Source of the DNA: Xylanimonas ulmi
GTDB taxonomy: Bacteria; Actinomycetota; Actinomycetes; Actinomycetales; Cellulomonadaceae
Assembly: GCF_004216535.1 (NCBI RefSeq)
Contig: NZ_SGWX01000001.1
Location: 1,426,001-1,490,000, forward strand
Reading direction: 5' to 3'
Length of the DNA stretch: 64,000 nucleotides
Of this stretch, positions 31,204-46,177 are shown piece after piece (position 1 is the stretch's first letter; every line of letters starts with the position of its first letter). Below the pieces are notes generated by a model. It saw only the letters and a list, made by a program, of their open reading frames with translations, ran no database searches and was not told where the DNA came from. The position numbers and the translations under genes were made by a program.

Positions 31204-32232
31204 TCAGAAGGTTGCGAGCCCCCGCGAGCGGAACTGCTCCCGCACGCGTTCGGTGAGCTCGACGCTCGGCGGCTGCGTGTCGCCGAGAGAGTAGTCCCGC
31301 CCCAGAGCGGTCCACTTGTCGCGGCCCATCTGGTGGAAGGGCAGCACCTCGACCCGGGAGACGGTTCCCGGGCGGATCTCGTTGAGCGAGGCGGTGTAGT
31401 CGGCCACCAGGTCGACGTTGCGCTCGTCGTCGGTCAGACCCGGCACCAGCACGAACCGCACCCACACCTCGACGGGGCGCGATGCGGTGGCACCGCCCGG
31501 CAGCCCGGACTGCGCAAGCCGGCGCCCGAAGTCGAGCGTGGGCGCGAGCGCCCGCTTGGTGACCTTGAGGTAGGTCTCGGGGTCGCCCGACTTGACGTCG
31601 AGCAGCACCAGGTCGGTGTCGGCGAGCATCTCGTCGCTCATCGCCGCGCCGAGGAACCCGGAGGTGTCGACGGCGGTGTGCACGCCCATCTCCTTGGCGC
31701 CGCGCAGAACGCGCGCCGCGAAGGCGGGCTGCTGCAGCACCTCGCCACCCGAGAGCGTGATGCCGCCCTTGGTGGCGCGGAACACGGGCACGTACCGCTT
31801 GACGCGTGCGAGCAGCTCACGGGCCGTGACCGGCTCCCCGTCGCGCATGTTGAGCGTGTCGGGGTTGTGGCAGTACAGGCAGCGCAGCGGGCAGCCGTTG
31901 AGGAAGACGGTCAGGCGGGTGCCCGGTCCGTCCACGGCGGTGACGAGCTCCCACGAGTGGACCGAGCCGAGCTCGCCCGTGCGCATCATCGCCAGCTTGG
32001 AAGTGCGGTCGAGGTCGTCGGCGATCGACAGCCCATCGAGCCCGGCGCCGGTCCGGCGCCGCGCCGCGGTGGGCGCGTCGAGGTCGGCGGGGATCGAGTC
32101 CCCGTAGAGCTCGGCCACGCCGAAGACCTCAGGCACTCCGATGACGGACGGGGCGCCGAGGAAGACGCCGCGGCCGGCGCCACCGCCGAGGGGTGGGGTG
32201 GCGGCGCCGGTCGCGGGGTTCATGGTGGTCAT
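31204..32232 (-). CDS. pflA: Pyruvate formate-lyase activating enzyme with N-terminal extension
   Basis: 342 residues. Radical-SAM enzyme with the 4Fe-4S motif Cys114-x3-Cys118-x2-Cys121 (GCPLRCLYCHN), preceded by HSWELVTAVDGPG and followed by GGITLSGGEVLQQPAFA. It installs the glycyl radical on PflB anaerobically. The usual enzyme is about 245 residues; here about 85 extra residues precede the catalytic core (from IGVPEVFGVAELYGD to DDLDRTSKLAMM). Internal starts at Met82/Met83 could give a normal-length product. It follows pflB after 25 bases as part of one operon. Confidence 0.92.
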   Translation of the reverse strand: MTTMNPATGAATPPLGGGAGRGVFLGAPSVIGVPEVFGVAELYGDSIPADLDAPTAARRRTGAGLDGLSIADDLDRTSKLAMMRTGELGSVHSWELVTAVDGPGTRLTVFLNGCPLRCLYCHNPDTLNMRDGEPVTARELLARVKRYVPVFRATKGGITLSGGEVLQQPAFAARVLRGAKEMGVHTAVDTSGFLGAAMSDEMLADTDLVLLDVKSGDPETYLKVTKRALAPTLDFGRRLAQSGLPGGATASRPVEVWVRFVLVPGLTDDERNVDLVADYTASLNEIRPGTVSRVEVLPFHQMGRDKWTALGRDYSLGDTQPPSVELTERVREQFRSRGLATF

Positions 32233-32257
32233 GACGACCAGGATCTCCCGATCCGCG

Positions 32258-34519
32258 TCACACCGCGCCGTGGAACGTCCGGCTCAGCACGTCGAGCTGC
32301 TGCTCGCGGGTGAGGCGGACGAAGTTCACGGCGTAGCCCGACACGCGGATCGTGAGCTGCGGGTAGTTCTCCGGGTGCTCCATGGCGTCCTCGAGGGTCT
32401 CGCGGACCAGCACGTTGACGTTCATGTGGTACCCGCTGGCGCCGACCGAGGCGTCGAGCAGGCCGGCCAGGTTGGCGATCTGCTCCTCCTTGGTGCGGCC
32501 CAGGCCCGTCGGCACGACGGTGTTGGTCAGCGAGATGCCGTCCTGCGCCTCGTCGTAGGGGAGCTTCGCGACTGACAGAGCGGAGGCGAGCATGCCGTGC
32601 GTGTCGCGGCCGTTCATCGGGTTGGCGCCCGGGGAGAACGGCTCGCCGGCGCGGCGCCCGTCGGGCGTGTTGCCCGTGGCCTTGCCGTACACGACGTTCG
32701 AGGTGATGGTCAGCACCGACTGGGTCGGCAGCGCGTCGCGGTACATCTTGTGCGAGCGGATCTTGGCCATGAAGGACTCGACCAGCTCGACGGCGATGTC
32801 GTCGGCGCGGTCGTCGTCGTTGCCGTAGGTCGGGAACTCACCCTCGGTCTGGTAGTCGACCACGATGCCGCGCTCGTCGAAGACGGGCATGACCTTCGCG
32901 TACTTGATGGCCGACAGCGAGTCGGCGGCCACGGCGAGGCCGGCGATGCCGCAGGCCATGGTCCGCAGCACCTCCTTGTCGTGCAGCGCCATCTCGATGC
33001 GCTCGTAGGCGTACTTGTCGTGCATGTAGTGGATGACGTTGAGCGCCTCGACGTAGGTGGCGGCCAGCCAGTCCATCGTCTTGTCGAAGCGGGCGCGCAC
33101 GTCGTCGAAGTCGAGGGCGACGCCGGGCTCGACCGGCGCGAAGGCCGGGGAGACCTGCTTGCCCGAGACCTCGTCCTTGCCGCCGTTGATCGCGTACAGC
33201 AGCGTCTTGGCGAGGTTGACGCGGGCGCCGAAGAACTGCATCTGCTTGCCGACGGCCATCGGCGAGACGCAGCAGGCGATCGCGGCGTCGTCGCCCCAGT
33301 GCGAGCGGATGGTGTCGTCCGACTCGTACTGCACGGCCGAGGTGTCGATCGAGACCTTGGCGCAGAAGTCCTTGAAGCCCTGGGGCAGCGCGGCGCTCCA
33401 CAGCACGGTCATGTTGGGCTCGGGGGCCGGGCCCAGGTTGTAGAGCGTCTGCAGCATGCGGAACGAGTTCTTGGTCACCAGCGGTCGCCCGTCCTGGCCC
33501 ATGCCGGCGATCGACTCGGTGACCCACGTCGGGTCGCCCGAGAACAGCGCGTCGTACTCCGGGGTGCGCAGGAAGCGCACGATCCGCAGCTTGATCACGA
33601 AGTCGTCCATGACCTCCTGCGCCTGCTCCTCGGTGAGCACACCGGAGGCGAGGTCACGCTCGAAGTAGACGTCGAGGAAGGTCGACACGCGGCCCAGCGA
33701 CATGGCCGCGCCGTTCTGCTCCTTGACCGCGGCGAGGTAGCCGAAGTACAGCCACTGCACGGCCTCCGTGGCCGTGGTGGCGGGGCGGGAGATGTCGTAG
33801 CCGTAGGAGGCGGCCATCTCCTTGAGCTCGCCCAGGGCGCGGATCTGCTCGGCGTGCTCCTCGCGCTCGCGCACGATCTTCTCGGAGAAGACCTCGGAGT
33901 CGAGCTCGAGCTTGTCGACCTTCTTGGCCTCGATGAGCTGGTCGACGCCGTACAGGGCGACGCGGCGGTAGTCGCCGATGATGCGGCCGCGGCCGTAGGC
34001 GTCCGGAAGGCCGGTGATGATGTGCGACGAGCGCGCTGCGCGCACGGCCGGCGAGTACCCGTCGAAGACGCCCTGGTTGTGGGTCTTGCGGTACTTGGTG
34101 AAGACCTCGTGCAGCGTGGGGTCGACGTCGTAGCCGTAGGTCTTGAGCGACGTCTCGACCATGCGCCAGCCACCGAACGGCATCATCGCGCGCTTGAGCG
34201 GGGCGTCGGTCTGCAGGCCGACGATGACCTCGTCGTCCTTGGAGATGTAGCCCGGCGCGTGGGCGGTGATCCCGGCGGGGATCTTGTTGTCGACGTCGTA
34301 GACGCCCTTCTCACGCTCGGCCGGGAACATGGCCGCGAGCGTCTCCCACACCTTCGTCGTGCGGGCGGTCGGGCCGGCGAGGAAGGTGTCGTCACCCTCG
34401 TACGGCGTGTAGTTCCTCTGGATGAAGTCGCGGACGTCGATCTTGTCCTGCCAGGGGCCGTTGGTGAAGCCGGCCCAGGCGGTCGTGATCGTGTCGGCGG
34501 CGGACGCTGTCGTCGTCAT
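32258..34519 (-). CDS. pflB: Formate C-acetyltransferase (pyruvate formate-lyase)
   Basis: 753 residues, close to E. coli PflB (760). The catalytic cysteine pair is Cys416-Cys417 (AIACCVSPM), and the radical glycine is Gly728 in RVSGYAV near the C-terminus. Other conserved parts include [17 protein letters not shown] and [19 protein letters not shown]. It converts pyruvate and CoA to acetyl-CoA and formate under anaerobic conditions, indicating a facultatively fermentative organism. GAGGAGAGAAGGTC before the ATG is a strong ribosome-binding site. A pair of palindromes upstream probably controls it. Confidence 0.96.
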   Translation of the reverse strand: MTTTASAADTITTAWAGFTNGPWQDKIDVRDFIQRNYTPYEGDDTFLAGPTARTTKVWETLAAMFPAEREKGVYDVDNKIPAGITAHAPGYISKDDEVIVGLQTDAPLKRAMMPFGGWRMVETSLKTYGYDVDPTLHEVFTKYRKTHNQGVFDGYSPAVRAARSSHIITGLPDAYGRGRIIGDYRRVALYGVDQLIEAKKVDKLELDSEVFSEKIVREREEHAEQIRALGELKEMAASYGYDISRPATTATEAVQWLYFGYLAAVKEQNGAAMSLGRVSTFLDVYFERDLASGVLTEEQAQEVMDDFVIKLRIVRFLRTPEYDALFSGDPTWVTESIAGMGQDGRPLVTKNSFRMLQTLYNLGPAPEPNMTVLWSAALPQGFKDFCAKVSIDTSAVQYESDDTIRSHWGDDAAIACCVSPMAVGKQMQFFGARVNLAKTLLYAINGGKDEVSGKQVSPAFAPVEPGVALDFDDVRARFDKTMDWLAATYVEALNVIHYMHDKYAYERIEMALHDKEVLRTMACGIAGLAVAADSLSAIKYAKVMPVFDERGIVVDYQTEGEFPTYGNDDDRADDIAVELVESFMAKIRSHKMYRDALPTQSVLTITSNVVYGKATGNTPDGRRAGEPFSPGANPMNGRDTHGMLASALSVAKLPYDEAQDGISLTNTVVPTGLGRTKEEQIANLAGLLDASVGASGYHMNVNVLVRETLEDAMEHPENYPQLTIRVSGYAVNFVRLTREQQLDVLSRTFHGAV

Positions 34520-34581
34520 TGCTGACCTTCTCTCCTCCGGGAGGGATCGTCCTCCCCCTGTTTCCAAGGACGACGTTACGC

Positions 34582-34598
34582 CCGTGGACAGACCACAG
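34582..34598. promoter_or_regulatory. Candidate pflB operator, proximal copy
   Basis: CCGTGGACAGACCACAG matches the perfect palindrome at 34639-34655 at 14 of 17 positions, with the same right half GACCACAG. It lies 63-79 bases upstream of the pflB ATG. The core resembles the TGGT-N3-ACCA consensus bound by FadR-subfamily GntR regulators such as PdhR or LldR. Confidence 0.45.
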
Positions 34599-34638
34599 CC
34601 ACACCAAACGGCCCCGGAAGCCTGTCACCTTGCTCACA

Positions 34639-34655
34639 CTGTGGTCTGACCACAG
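34639..34655. promoter_or_regulatory. Candidate pflB operator, distal copy (perfect palindrome)
   Basis: CTGTGGTCTGACCACAG is a perfect 8+1+8 palindrome containing TGGT-CTG-ACCA. The centre-to-centre distance to the proximal copy is 57 bases. Both lie in the 256-base region upstream of pflB that has no gene. The regulator is not encoded nearby. Confidence 0.5.
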
Positions 34656-34751
34656 CGTCTGCGCAGGTCACCCCGTGTAACCGGGCGGGCTGCCGCGCCA
34701 CACGACGGCGCGCGGCGCGCCGCGTTCACCCAGGTCGGAGCCCTGCCGGGC

Positions 34752-34775
34752 GGCGCCCGCGCCGTTCGCGGGCGC

Positions 34776-34776
<1 letters not shown>
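34752..34776 (-). terminator. Terminator at the end of dxs
   Basis: GGCGCCCGCG and CGCGGGCGCC form a perfect 10-bp stem with a 5-base loop, touching the last base of the dxs stop codon (34776). It would end dxs transcription before the pflB promoter region. Confidence 0.65.
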
Positions 34777-38365
<3,589 letters not shown>

Positions 38366-38411
38366 CGGCGCACGCCGCGGTCGCGCATGGTGACGGCGGT
38401 AGCCTCGAGGC

Positions 38412-39107
38412 GTGACCGACACACCGCGCAGCGCGCGGGACCAGCTCGCCGCGCTCGCCGCCGACCCCGCCTTCCCGGGCCCGTGGCCGCACGCGCGCGG
38501 GGCCCTCGACGACCGCGCGGCCCGCGCCGCGGCCGTCCTGGTCCTGTTCGGGGTGCTCGACCAGCTGCCCGCGGACCACGAGGCGCAGCACGAGGCCGTC
38601 TCACACGACCTCGACGTGCTGCTGCTGCGCCGAGCCGCGACCCTGCGCTCGCACGCCGGGCAGGTCGCGTTCCCTGGCGGGCGGGTCGAGTCGGACGAGG
38701 ACGTGGTCGCCGCGGCGCTGCGCGAGGCGCGCGAGGAGACCGGGCTCGACGTCGCGGGCGTCGACGTGCTCGGCACCCTGGCGACGCTGCCGATGCCCGT
38801 CAGCAACCACCTCGTGACGCCCGTGGTCGGCTGGTGGTCGACGCCGTCGCCCGTGGGCGTGGTCGACGCCGGTGAGTCGGCGTACGTCTTCCGCACGCCC
38901 GTCGCCGACCTGCTCGACCCCGCGCACCGCTACACCACGGTGCTGCGGCGGGGCAGGGCCACGTGGCGGGGCCCCGCGTGGCTCCTGTCCGTCGACGGCG
39001 TCGAGCACCTCGTGTGGGGCTTCACCGCCGGGGTGCTCGACGCGATGTTCACCCACCTCGGCTGGACCGAGGACTGGGACCGCGGGCGCGAGCTCGAACT
39101 GCCGTGA
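38412..39107 (+). CDS. NUDIX hydrolase, CoA pyrophosphatase-like
   Basis: 231 residues from a GTG. The Nudix box is GGRVESDEDVVAAALREA followed by REETGL, and upstream LRSHAGQVAFPGGR matches the extra motif of the CoA/NADH pyrophosphatase subgroup (NudL-like). The likely role is hydrolysis of CoA or oxidised CoA derivatives to phosphopantetheine and adenosine phosphate. It is followed after 4 bases by the APH-like gene, probably cotranscribed. Confidence 0.85.
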   Translation: MTDTPRSARDQLAALAADPAFPGPWPHARGALDDRAARAAAVLVLFGVLDQLPADHEAQHEAVSHDLDVLLLRRAATLRSHAGQVAFPGGRVESDEDVVAAALREAREETGLDVAGVDVLGTLATLPMPVSNHLVTPVVGWWSTPSPVGVVDAGESAYVFRTPVADLLDPAHRYTTVLRRGRATWRGPAWLLSVDGVEHLVWGFTAGVLDAMFTHLGWTEDWDRGRELELP

Positions 39108-39111
39108 CGGC

Positions 39112-40029
39112 GTGAGGGCCGAGCTCGACGTCACCGTGGCGCTCGCACGGGCGCTGCTGCGCGAACAGCACCCGGACCTCGCGGCCCTGCCGCTGCGCGT
39201 CGCGGCGAACGGGTGGGACAACGTCATGGTCCGGGCGGGCGAGCGCCTGGTGCTGCGGCTGCCGCGACGCGCGGCCGCCGCCCCGCTCGTCGAGCACGAG
39301 CGGGCCGCGCTGCCGCTGCTCGCGCCGACCCTGAGGCGTGCGGTCCCCGACGTCGTCGTGCCCGTGCCGCTCCGGGCGGGCGCTCCGAGCGCGGCGCTCG
39401 GCTACCCGTGGCCTTGGAGCGTGGCGCCGTGGGCCGACGGCGTCGCCGCGGCCGCCACGCCCGTGCCCGCCCGGCGCGCGTGGGCGCCCACGCTCGGCCG
39501 ACTGCTCGCCGCGCTGCACCGCCCGCCCGGCGGCGGCGTCCTCGCCCCGCACAACCCGTTCCGCGGCGTGCCGCTGCGCCAGCGCGCGCGTCCCGCGCTG
39601 GCCGAGACGGAACCCGGCGCCCGGCTGTGGGACGCCGCGCTCGCCGCCGCCCCCTACGACGGGCCGCCCGTGTGGCTGCACGGCGACCCGCACCCCGCCA
39701 ACCTCGTCGTGGCTCCCGCCTCCCACCACGGGGCGCGGGACCGCCTCGCCGCCGTCGTCGACTTCGGCGACGTGACGGCGGGCGACCCCGCGAGCGACCT
39801 GGGATCCTTGTGGCTGACCTTCGACGCCGCGGGGCGGGCCGCGTGCCGCGACGCGCTGACGACGGCGGGCGCCGGCCCGGGCGGAGCCGGCTGGGACGAG
39901 GCCACCTGGACGCGGGCACGCGGCTGGGCGCTGGTGTACGCCTCGGCGATGCTGGCCCATCCCGACCTGCACCCGGGCCTGGCGCCCATCGGCGAGCACG
40001 CCATCGGCGAGCTGTTCGCCGGGCGTTGA
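39112..40029 (+). CDS. Aminoglycoside phosphotransferase-family kinase
   Basis: 305 residues from GTG 39112. The APH/choline-kinase fold is shown by NGWDNVMVRAGERLVLRLPR (nucleotide-binding strands with Lys replaced by Arg), VWLHGDPHPANLVV (catalytic loop HGD-x4-N) and VVDFGDVTAGDPASDL (metal-binding Asp). The family phosphorylates aminoglycosides, macrolides, homoserine-type or sugar substrates; the native substrate here is unknown and resistance should not be assumed. It lies directly after the NUDIX gene. Confidence 0.8.
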   Translation: MRAELDVTVALARALLREQHPDLAALPLRVAANGWDNVMVRAGERLVLRLPRRAAAAPLVEHERAALPLLAPTLRRAVPDVVVPVPLRAGAPSAALGYPWPWSVAPWADGVAAAATPVPARRAWAPTLGRLLAALHRPPGGGVLAPHNPFRGVPLRQRARPALAETEPGARLWDAALAAAPYDGPPVWLHGDPHPANLVVAPASHHGARDRLAAVVDFGDVTAGDPASDLGSLWLTFDAAGRAACRDALTTAGAGPGGAGWDEATWTRARGWALVYASAMLAHPDLHPGLAPIGEHAIGELFAGR

Positions 40030-40032
40030 GGC

Positions 40033-40794
40033 TCAGCGCCGCGCGCGGCCGCGGCGCACCGCCCACACCGCCACGAGCGCGAACACCACGGCCCACACGA
40101 CCACGTTGGCCACGCTCCACCACAGCGGGTCCTGCGAGGCGCCGCCGCCCACGTCGATGACCTGCCCGCGCAGCTGGGGGTAGCGCACGAGGCTCGCGTA
40201 CCCGTACATCGGGGTGAATCTCGCGACCTGCAGGATCGTCCCCGACAGCGGCACGAACAGGTTGCCGAAGAACGCCAGCAGCACCAGACCCGCCGCGGCC
40301 ACGCTCACCGCGCTCTCGGAGCGGAAGGTCTGCGCGATCGCGAGCCCGTAGAGCGCAAAGAGCGAGGCTCCCAGCCACGCGATGACGAACGTCGCCACCC
40401 AGATCCAGGCGGCGTCGGCGCGCGCCCCCGTGAGCGCGCCCACGACGAACACCGCCGTCACGCCCCCGGCGGCGATGATCAGCGCGACCGCCACCTTGGT
40501 CGCCACGTAGCCGGCCGGGCGCATGGGCGTCAGCCCGATCTGGCGGCCCCAGCCCTGCATGAGCTCGATGGCGGCCATGCCCGCCACTGCCGTCGTGGCG
40601 ACCGACGCCCCATACACGGCCATCGACGCCATGACGTAGAACCGCACGGTGGCGTGCCCGGCGCTCTCGTCGCCCGCTCCGAAGGTCGTGCCGAAGATCA
40701 GGTACATCGCCACGGGCAGGCCGATGACGAACGCGATGTTGGCGACGTCGCGCAGTTGGCGCTGCAGGTCGATGCGCAGGTACGTGAGGTTCAC
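40033..40794 (-). CDS. ABC-2 type transporter permease
   Basis: 253 residues from GTG 40794. Six hydrophobic segments are visible, for example FVIGLPVAMYLIFGTTFG, VALIIAAGGVTAVFVVGALT, WIWVATFVIAWLGASLFALY and VVVWAVVFALVAVWAVRRG. Layout as in DrrB-like exporters. The start overlaps the stop of the ATPase gene (GTGA), so the two form one exporter. Substrate unknown. An extended frame further upstream overlaps the ATPase gene and is rejected. Confidence 0.85.
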   Translation of the reverse strand: MNLTYLRIDLQRQLRDVANIAFVIGLPVAMYLIFGTTFGAGDESAGHATVRFYVMASMAVYGASVATTAVAGMAAIELMQGWGRQIGLTPMRPAGYVATKVAVALIIAAGGVTAVFVVGALTGARADAAWIWVATFVIAWLGASLFALYGLAIAQTFRSESAVSVAAAGLVLLAFFGNLFVPLSGTILQVARFTPMYGYASLVRYPQLRGQVIDVGGGASQDPLWWSVANVVVWAVVFALVAVWAVRRGRARR

Positions 40795-41726
40795 CGATTG
40801 CTCCCCTGGGCCGCGGCGTCTTCGGTCAGGGCGAAGAACGCCGACTCGAGCGAGGGCGCGGTGACCTCCAGGTCGTGCCCACCGAGCGTCGTCAGGAGCG
40901 CCAGCGCGGCGGCGTCGGAGCCGGGGCCGACGGCGATCACGCGATCGCCCTCGGCGCGCGCCTCGCGCACGCCGTCCACCGCTCGCAACGCCGCGAGCGC
41001 GCCCTCGACCGTCGCCGACGGGACCGTCGCGGCGACCATGCGGTCGCCGACGAGGCTGCGCAGCTCGTCGGTGGGCCGGTCGGCCCGGATGCGGCCGTGG
41101 TCGATGAGCACGGTGCGCGGCGCGAAGGCCTGCGCCTCCTCCAGGTAGTGCGTCGCGAACACGACCGTGCGCCCCGCGTGGGTCTCGGCCCGCATCGTCT
41201 CCCAGAAGTCGCGCCGCGCGCCGGCGTCCATGCCCGCCGTGGGCTCGTCGAGCACCAGGATCTGCGGGTCGGGCAGCAACGCGAGCGCGAACCGGAGCCG
41301 CTGCTGCTCGCCGCCTGAGCACTGGCTCACCTTGCGGCGTGCGAGGTCGGCGATCCCGGCGCGCCGCATGACCTCGGGGACGCGGGCGTCGGCGCCGTGC
41401 AGCGCGGCGATCGACCGGACCGTCTCCTCCACGCGCAGGTCACGCAACAGCCCGCCGGTCTGCAGCACCGCGGACACCTTCCCCGCGGTGACGGCCTGGC
41501 GTGGGGCGAGGCCCAGCACCTCGACCGCGCCCGACGTCGGCGGGACCAGGCCCAGCACGATGTCGAGCGTCGTCGTCTTGCCCGCGCCGTTGGGGCCCAG
41601 GAACGCGACGATCTCCCCCGGCGCGACCTCGACGTCGATCCCGTCGACGGCGACGACCGGCCCGGCCCCGTCGCGGCTCGGGTACTCCTTGCGCAGGCCA
41701 CGGACGCGCAATGCCGGTGCGGTCAT
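40791..41726 (-). CDS. ABC transporter ATP-binding protein (DrrA-like)
   Basis: 311 residues from ATG 41726. Walker [12 protein letters not shown]-loop [11 protein letters not shown], signature [16 protein letters not shown], Walker [13 protein letters not shown], and H-loop [10 protein letters not shown] are all present. The C-terminal extension (about 220-311) resembles that of DrrA drug-export ATPases. With the downstream permease it makes a two-component exporter or immunity/lipid transporter. The 'Cys' in place of Leu in the signature (CSGGE for LSGGQ) is a mild variation. Confidence 0.9.
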   Translation of the reverse strand: MTAPALRVRGLRKEYPSRDGAGPVVAVDGIDVEVAPGEIVAFLGPNGAGKTTTLDIVLGLVPPTSGAVEVLGLAPRQAVTAGKVSAVLQTGGLLRDLRVEETVRSIAALHGADARVPEVMRRAGIADLARRKVSQCSGGEQQRLRFALALLPDPQILVLDEPTAGMDAGARRDFWETMRAETHAGRTVVFATHYLEEAQAFAPRTVLIDHGRIRADRPTDELRSLVGDRMVAATVPSATVEGALAALRAVDGVREARAEGDRVIAVGPGSDAAALALLTTLGGHDLEVTAPSLESAFFALTEDAAAQGSNR

Positions 41727-41776
41727 GGCCCCATGCTCGCCCATGCGGGCGGCGCCGTCGAGGGCGCCGCGCACGC

Positions 41777-41820
41777 ACGACGGCGCCCCGACCCTGCGTG
41801 GAGGGTCGGGGCGCCGTCGT
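41777..41820 (-). terminator. Terminator after acnA
   Basis: Perfect 19-bp stem, ACGACGGCGCCCCGACCCT (41777-41795) with AGGGTCGGGGCGCCGTCGT (41802-41820), six-base loop. It starts 6 bases beyond the acnA stop. One of the strongest hairpins in the window. Confidence 0.85.
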
Positions 41821-41825
41821 CTCGG

Positions 41826-44645
<2,820 letters not shown>

Positions 44646-44749
44646 TACGGCTCCTCCACAGGGATTCCGCGCCACACGCGTGGGCGCGCGGCGCTGCGTT
44701 TCGCGGGCTTGGCCCGGCGTGCCGGACCCCGTCCCCAGCATAGCCCAGA

Positions 44750-44767
44750 TATCTTGACGTCAAGATA
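44750..44767. promoter_or_regulatory. Perfect 18-bp palindrome upstream of acnA
   Basis: TATCTTGAC followed by GTCAAGATA, a perfect 18-bp palindrome in an AT-rich island of an otherwise GC-rich region, between the RNA methyltransferase gene and acnA. It is placed as a regulator-binding site controlling acnA. It does not match the AcnR, DtxR or Fur sites I can recall. The right half also overlaps possible promoter hexamers (TTGACG on the plus strand and its mirror image on the minus strand). Confidence 0.55.
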
Positions 44768-44796
44768 CTTAGCCTCGCCTCACCTCGGCGGCCTGA

Positions 44797-46140
44797 TCAG
44801 CGCGTCAGCAGTGCGACCGCCTCGACGTGGTGCGTCATCGGGAACAGGTCGAAGGCCCGCAACCCGGTCAGCTCGTACCCCAGGTCCGCGAGGTAGGCCA
44901 CGTCGCGGGCCAGCGCCGCCGGGTCGCACGCGACGTACACGACACGCGATGGGCCGCGCCGCGCGATCGACTCGACCACGGCCCGTCCTGCCCCGGCGCG
45001 CGGCGGGTCGAGCACGACGACGTCCGCTGCGCCCACGTCCGCTCCCCCGGCGTCGCCCTCGGCGAGCACCCGGTCGACCGCGCCGAGGCGCAGCTCGACC
45101 TGGGGCAGGTGATGGGCGTTGCGCCGCGCGTCCTTGACGGCGCGCGTGTCACCCTCGACGGCGATCACCCGACCGGCCTCGCCCACCACGGCGGCCAACG
45201 GCAGCGTGAACAGGCCCGCGCCCGAGTACAGGTCGAGCACGCGCGCGCCGGCGACGTCACCCGCGGAGTCGAGCACGGCCCCTGCCAGGACGGCGGGCGC
45301 CTCGCGGTGCACCTGCCAGAACCCGTCGGCGGCCACGCGGTAGCGGAACGCGGCGGGCTCACCCACGGGCGCGGCGGCGCGCAGCGGCGTGACGACCTCG
45401 GCCACGGCGCGGCGGGCGTTGGGCCGCCGGTCGACCCGGCCCCCGCGCCACAGCTCGCCGTCGACCAACAGCACCGGCTCCGACCCGTCGGCGGGCGCCA
45501 CGAGCTCAAGGCGGGCGCCGGGCGTCCACCGCCGGGTGAACACCTCCTCGCGCTCGGCGAGCGCCGCAACGTGCCCCGTGGCGAGCGGCATGTCGTCGAG
45601 CGCGAGGACGTCGTGCGACCGGAACCGGCGCATGCCCGCACGCCCGGCGCCGTCGGCGACCAGGTCCACGCGCGTGCGGTACCCGAGCCCACCGCGCTCG
45701 TCGTCGCCGGGCGCCGGCTCGACCACGACGTCGCGCTCGATCCCCGCCAACCGCCGCAACTGCTCGACGACGACGGCGGCCTTCCACCGACGTTGCCCGT
45801 CGAGCGAGACGTGCGCGAGCTCACCGCCGCCGACGCCGCCGGGGCCCGCGGCGGGCCAGGCGGACGGGACGCGGTCCGGCGAGGCGTCGGCGAGCACCTC
45901 GACGGCGTCGGCACGCCAGAACTTGGGGCCGCCCTCGGTCACGACGGCGCGCACGCGCTCGCCGGGCAGCGCGTGCCGCACGAACACGACGCGGCCGTCG
46001 AGGCGGGCGACGGCGTGCCCGCCGTGCGCGACGGGGCCGACGACGAGCTCGACCTCGCGTCCGGCGTCGGTGTCGACCTCGGCCGGGCGGGGCCGCGGAC
46101 GGCGGTGGGCGGGACGGGAGACGCGCGGGGAGTGGGGCAC
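44797..46140 (-). CDS. TrmA/RlmC-D family RNA (uracil-5-) methyltransferase
   Basis: 447 residues from GTG 46140. The first 25 residues are Pro/Arg-rich. A TRAM RNA-binding domain follows (VELVVGPVAHGGHAVARLDG), then the SAM-binding domain (VLDLYSGAGLFTLPLA), VVLDPPRAGAG and the nucleophile region VYVACDPAALARDV with catalytic Cys. It methylates C5 of uracil in tRNA or 23S rRNA; which one is not decidable. I see no clear N-terminal four-Cys iron-sulfur motif. The homologue in M. tuberculosis (Rv2689c, from memory) is also next to the permease and ceoB/ceoC. Confidence 0.88.
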   Translation of the reverse strand: MPHSPRVSRPAHRRPRPRPAEVDTDAGREVELVVGPVAHGGHAVARLDGRVVFVRHALPGERVRAVVTEGGPKFWRADAVEVLADASPDRVPSAWPAAGPGGVGGGELAHVSLDGQRRWKAAVVVEQLRRLAGIERDVVVEPAPGDDERGGLGYRTRVDLVADGAGRAGMRRFRSHDVLALDDMPLATGHVAALAEREEVFTRRWTPGARLELVAPADGSEPVLLVDGELWRGGRVDRRPNARRAVAEVVTPLRAAAPVGEPAAFRYRVAADGFWQVHREAPAVLAGAVLDSAGDVAGARVLDLYSGAGLFTLPLAAVVGEAGRVIAVEGDTRAVKDARRNAHHLPQVELRLGAVDRVLAEGDAGGADVGAADVVVLDPPRAGAGRAVVESIARRGPSRVVYVACDPAALARDVAYLADLGYELTGLRAFDLFPMTHHVEAVALLTR

Positions 46141-46177
46141 CTGGCCATTCTCCCAGCACGCGCGACCGGGGCGAACC

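Noticed and set aside
32597-34525. 642-codon plus-strand open frame opposite pflB
   Set aside because: Shadow of pflB, which has intact catalytic residues in its own frame.
39112-40029. Antibiotic resistance gene (aminoglycoside phosphotransferase)
   Set aside because: The fold is right but the family is broad and the gene lies in a housekeeping context next to a NUDIX hydrolase; nothing indicates drug resistance.
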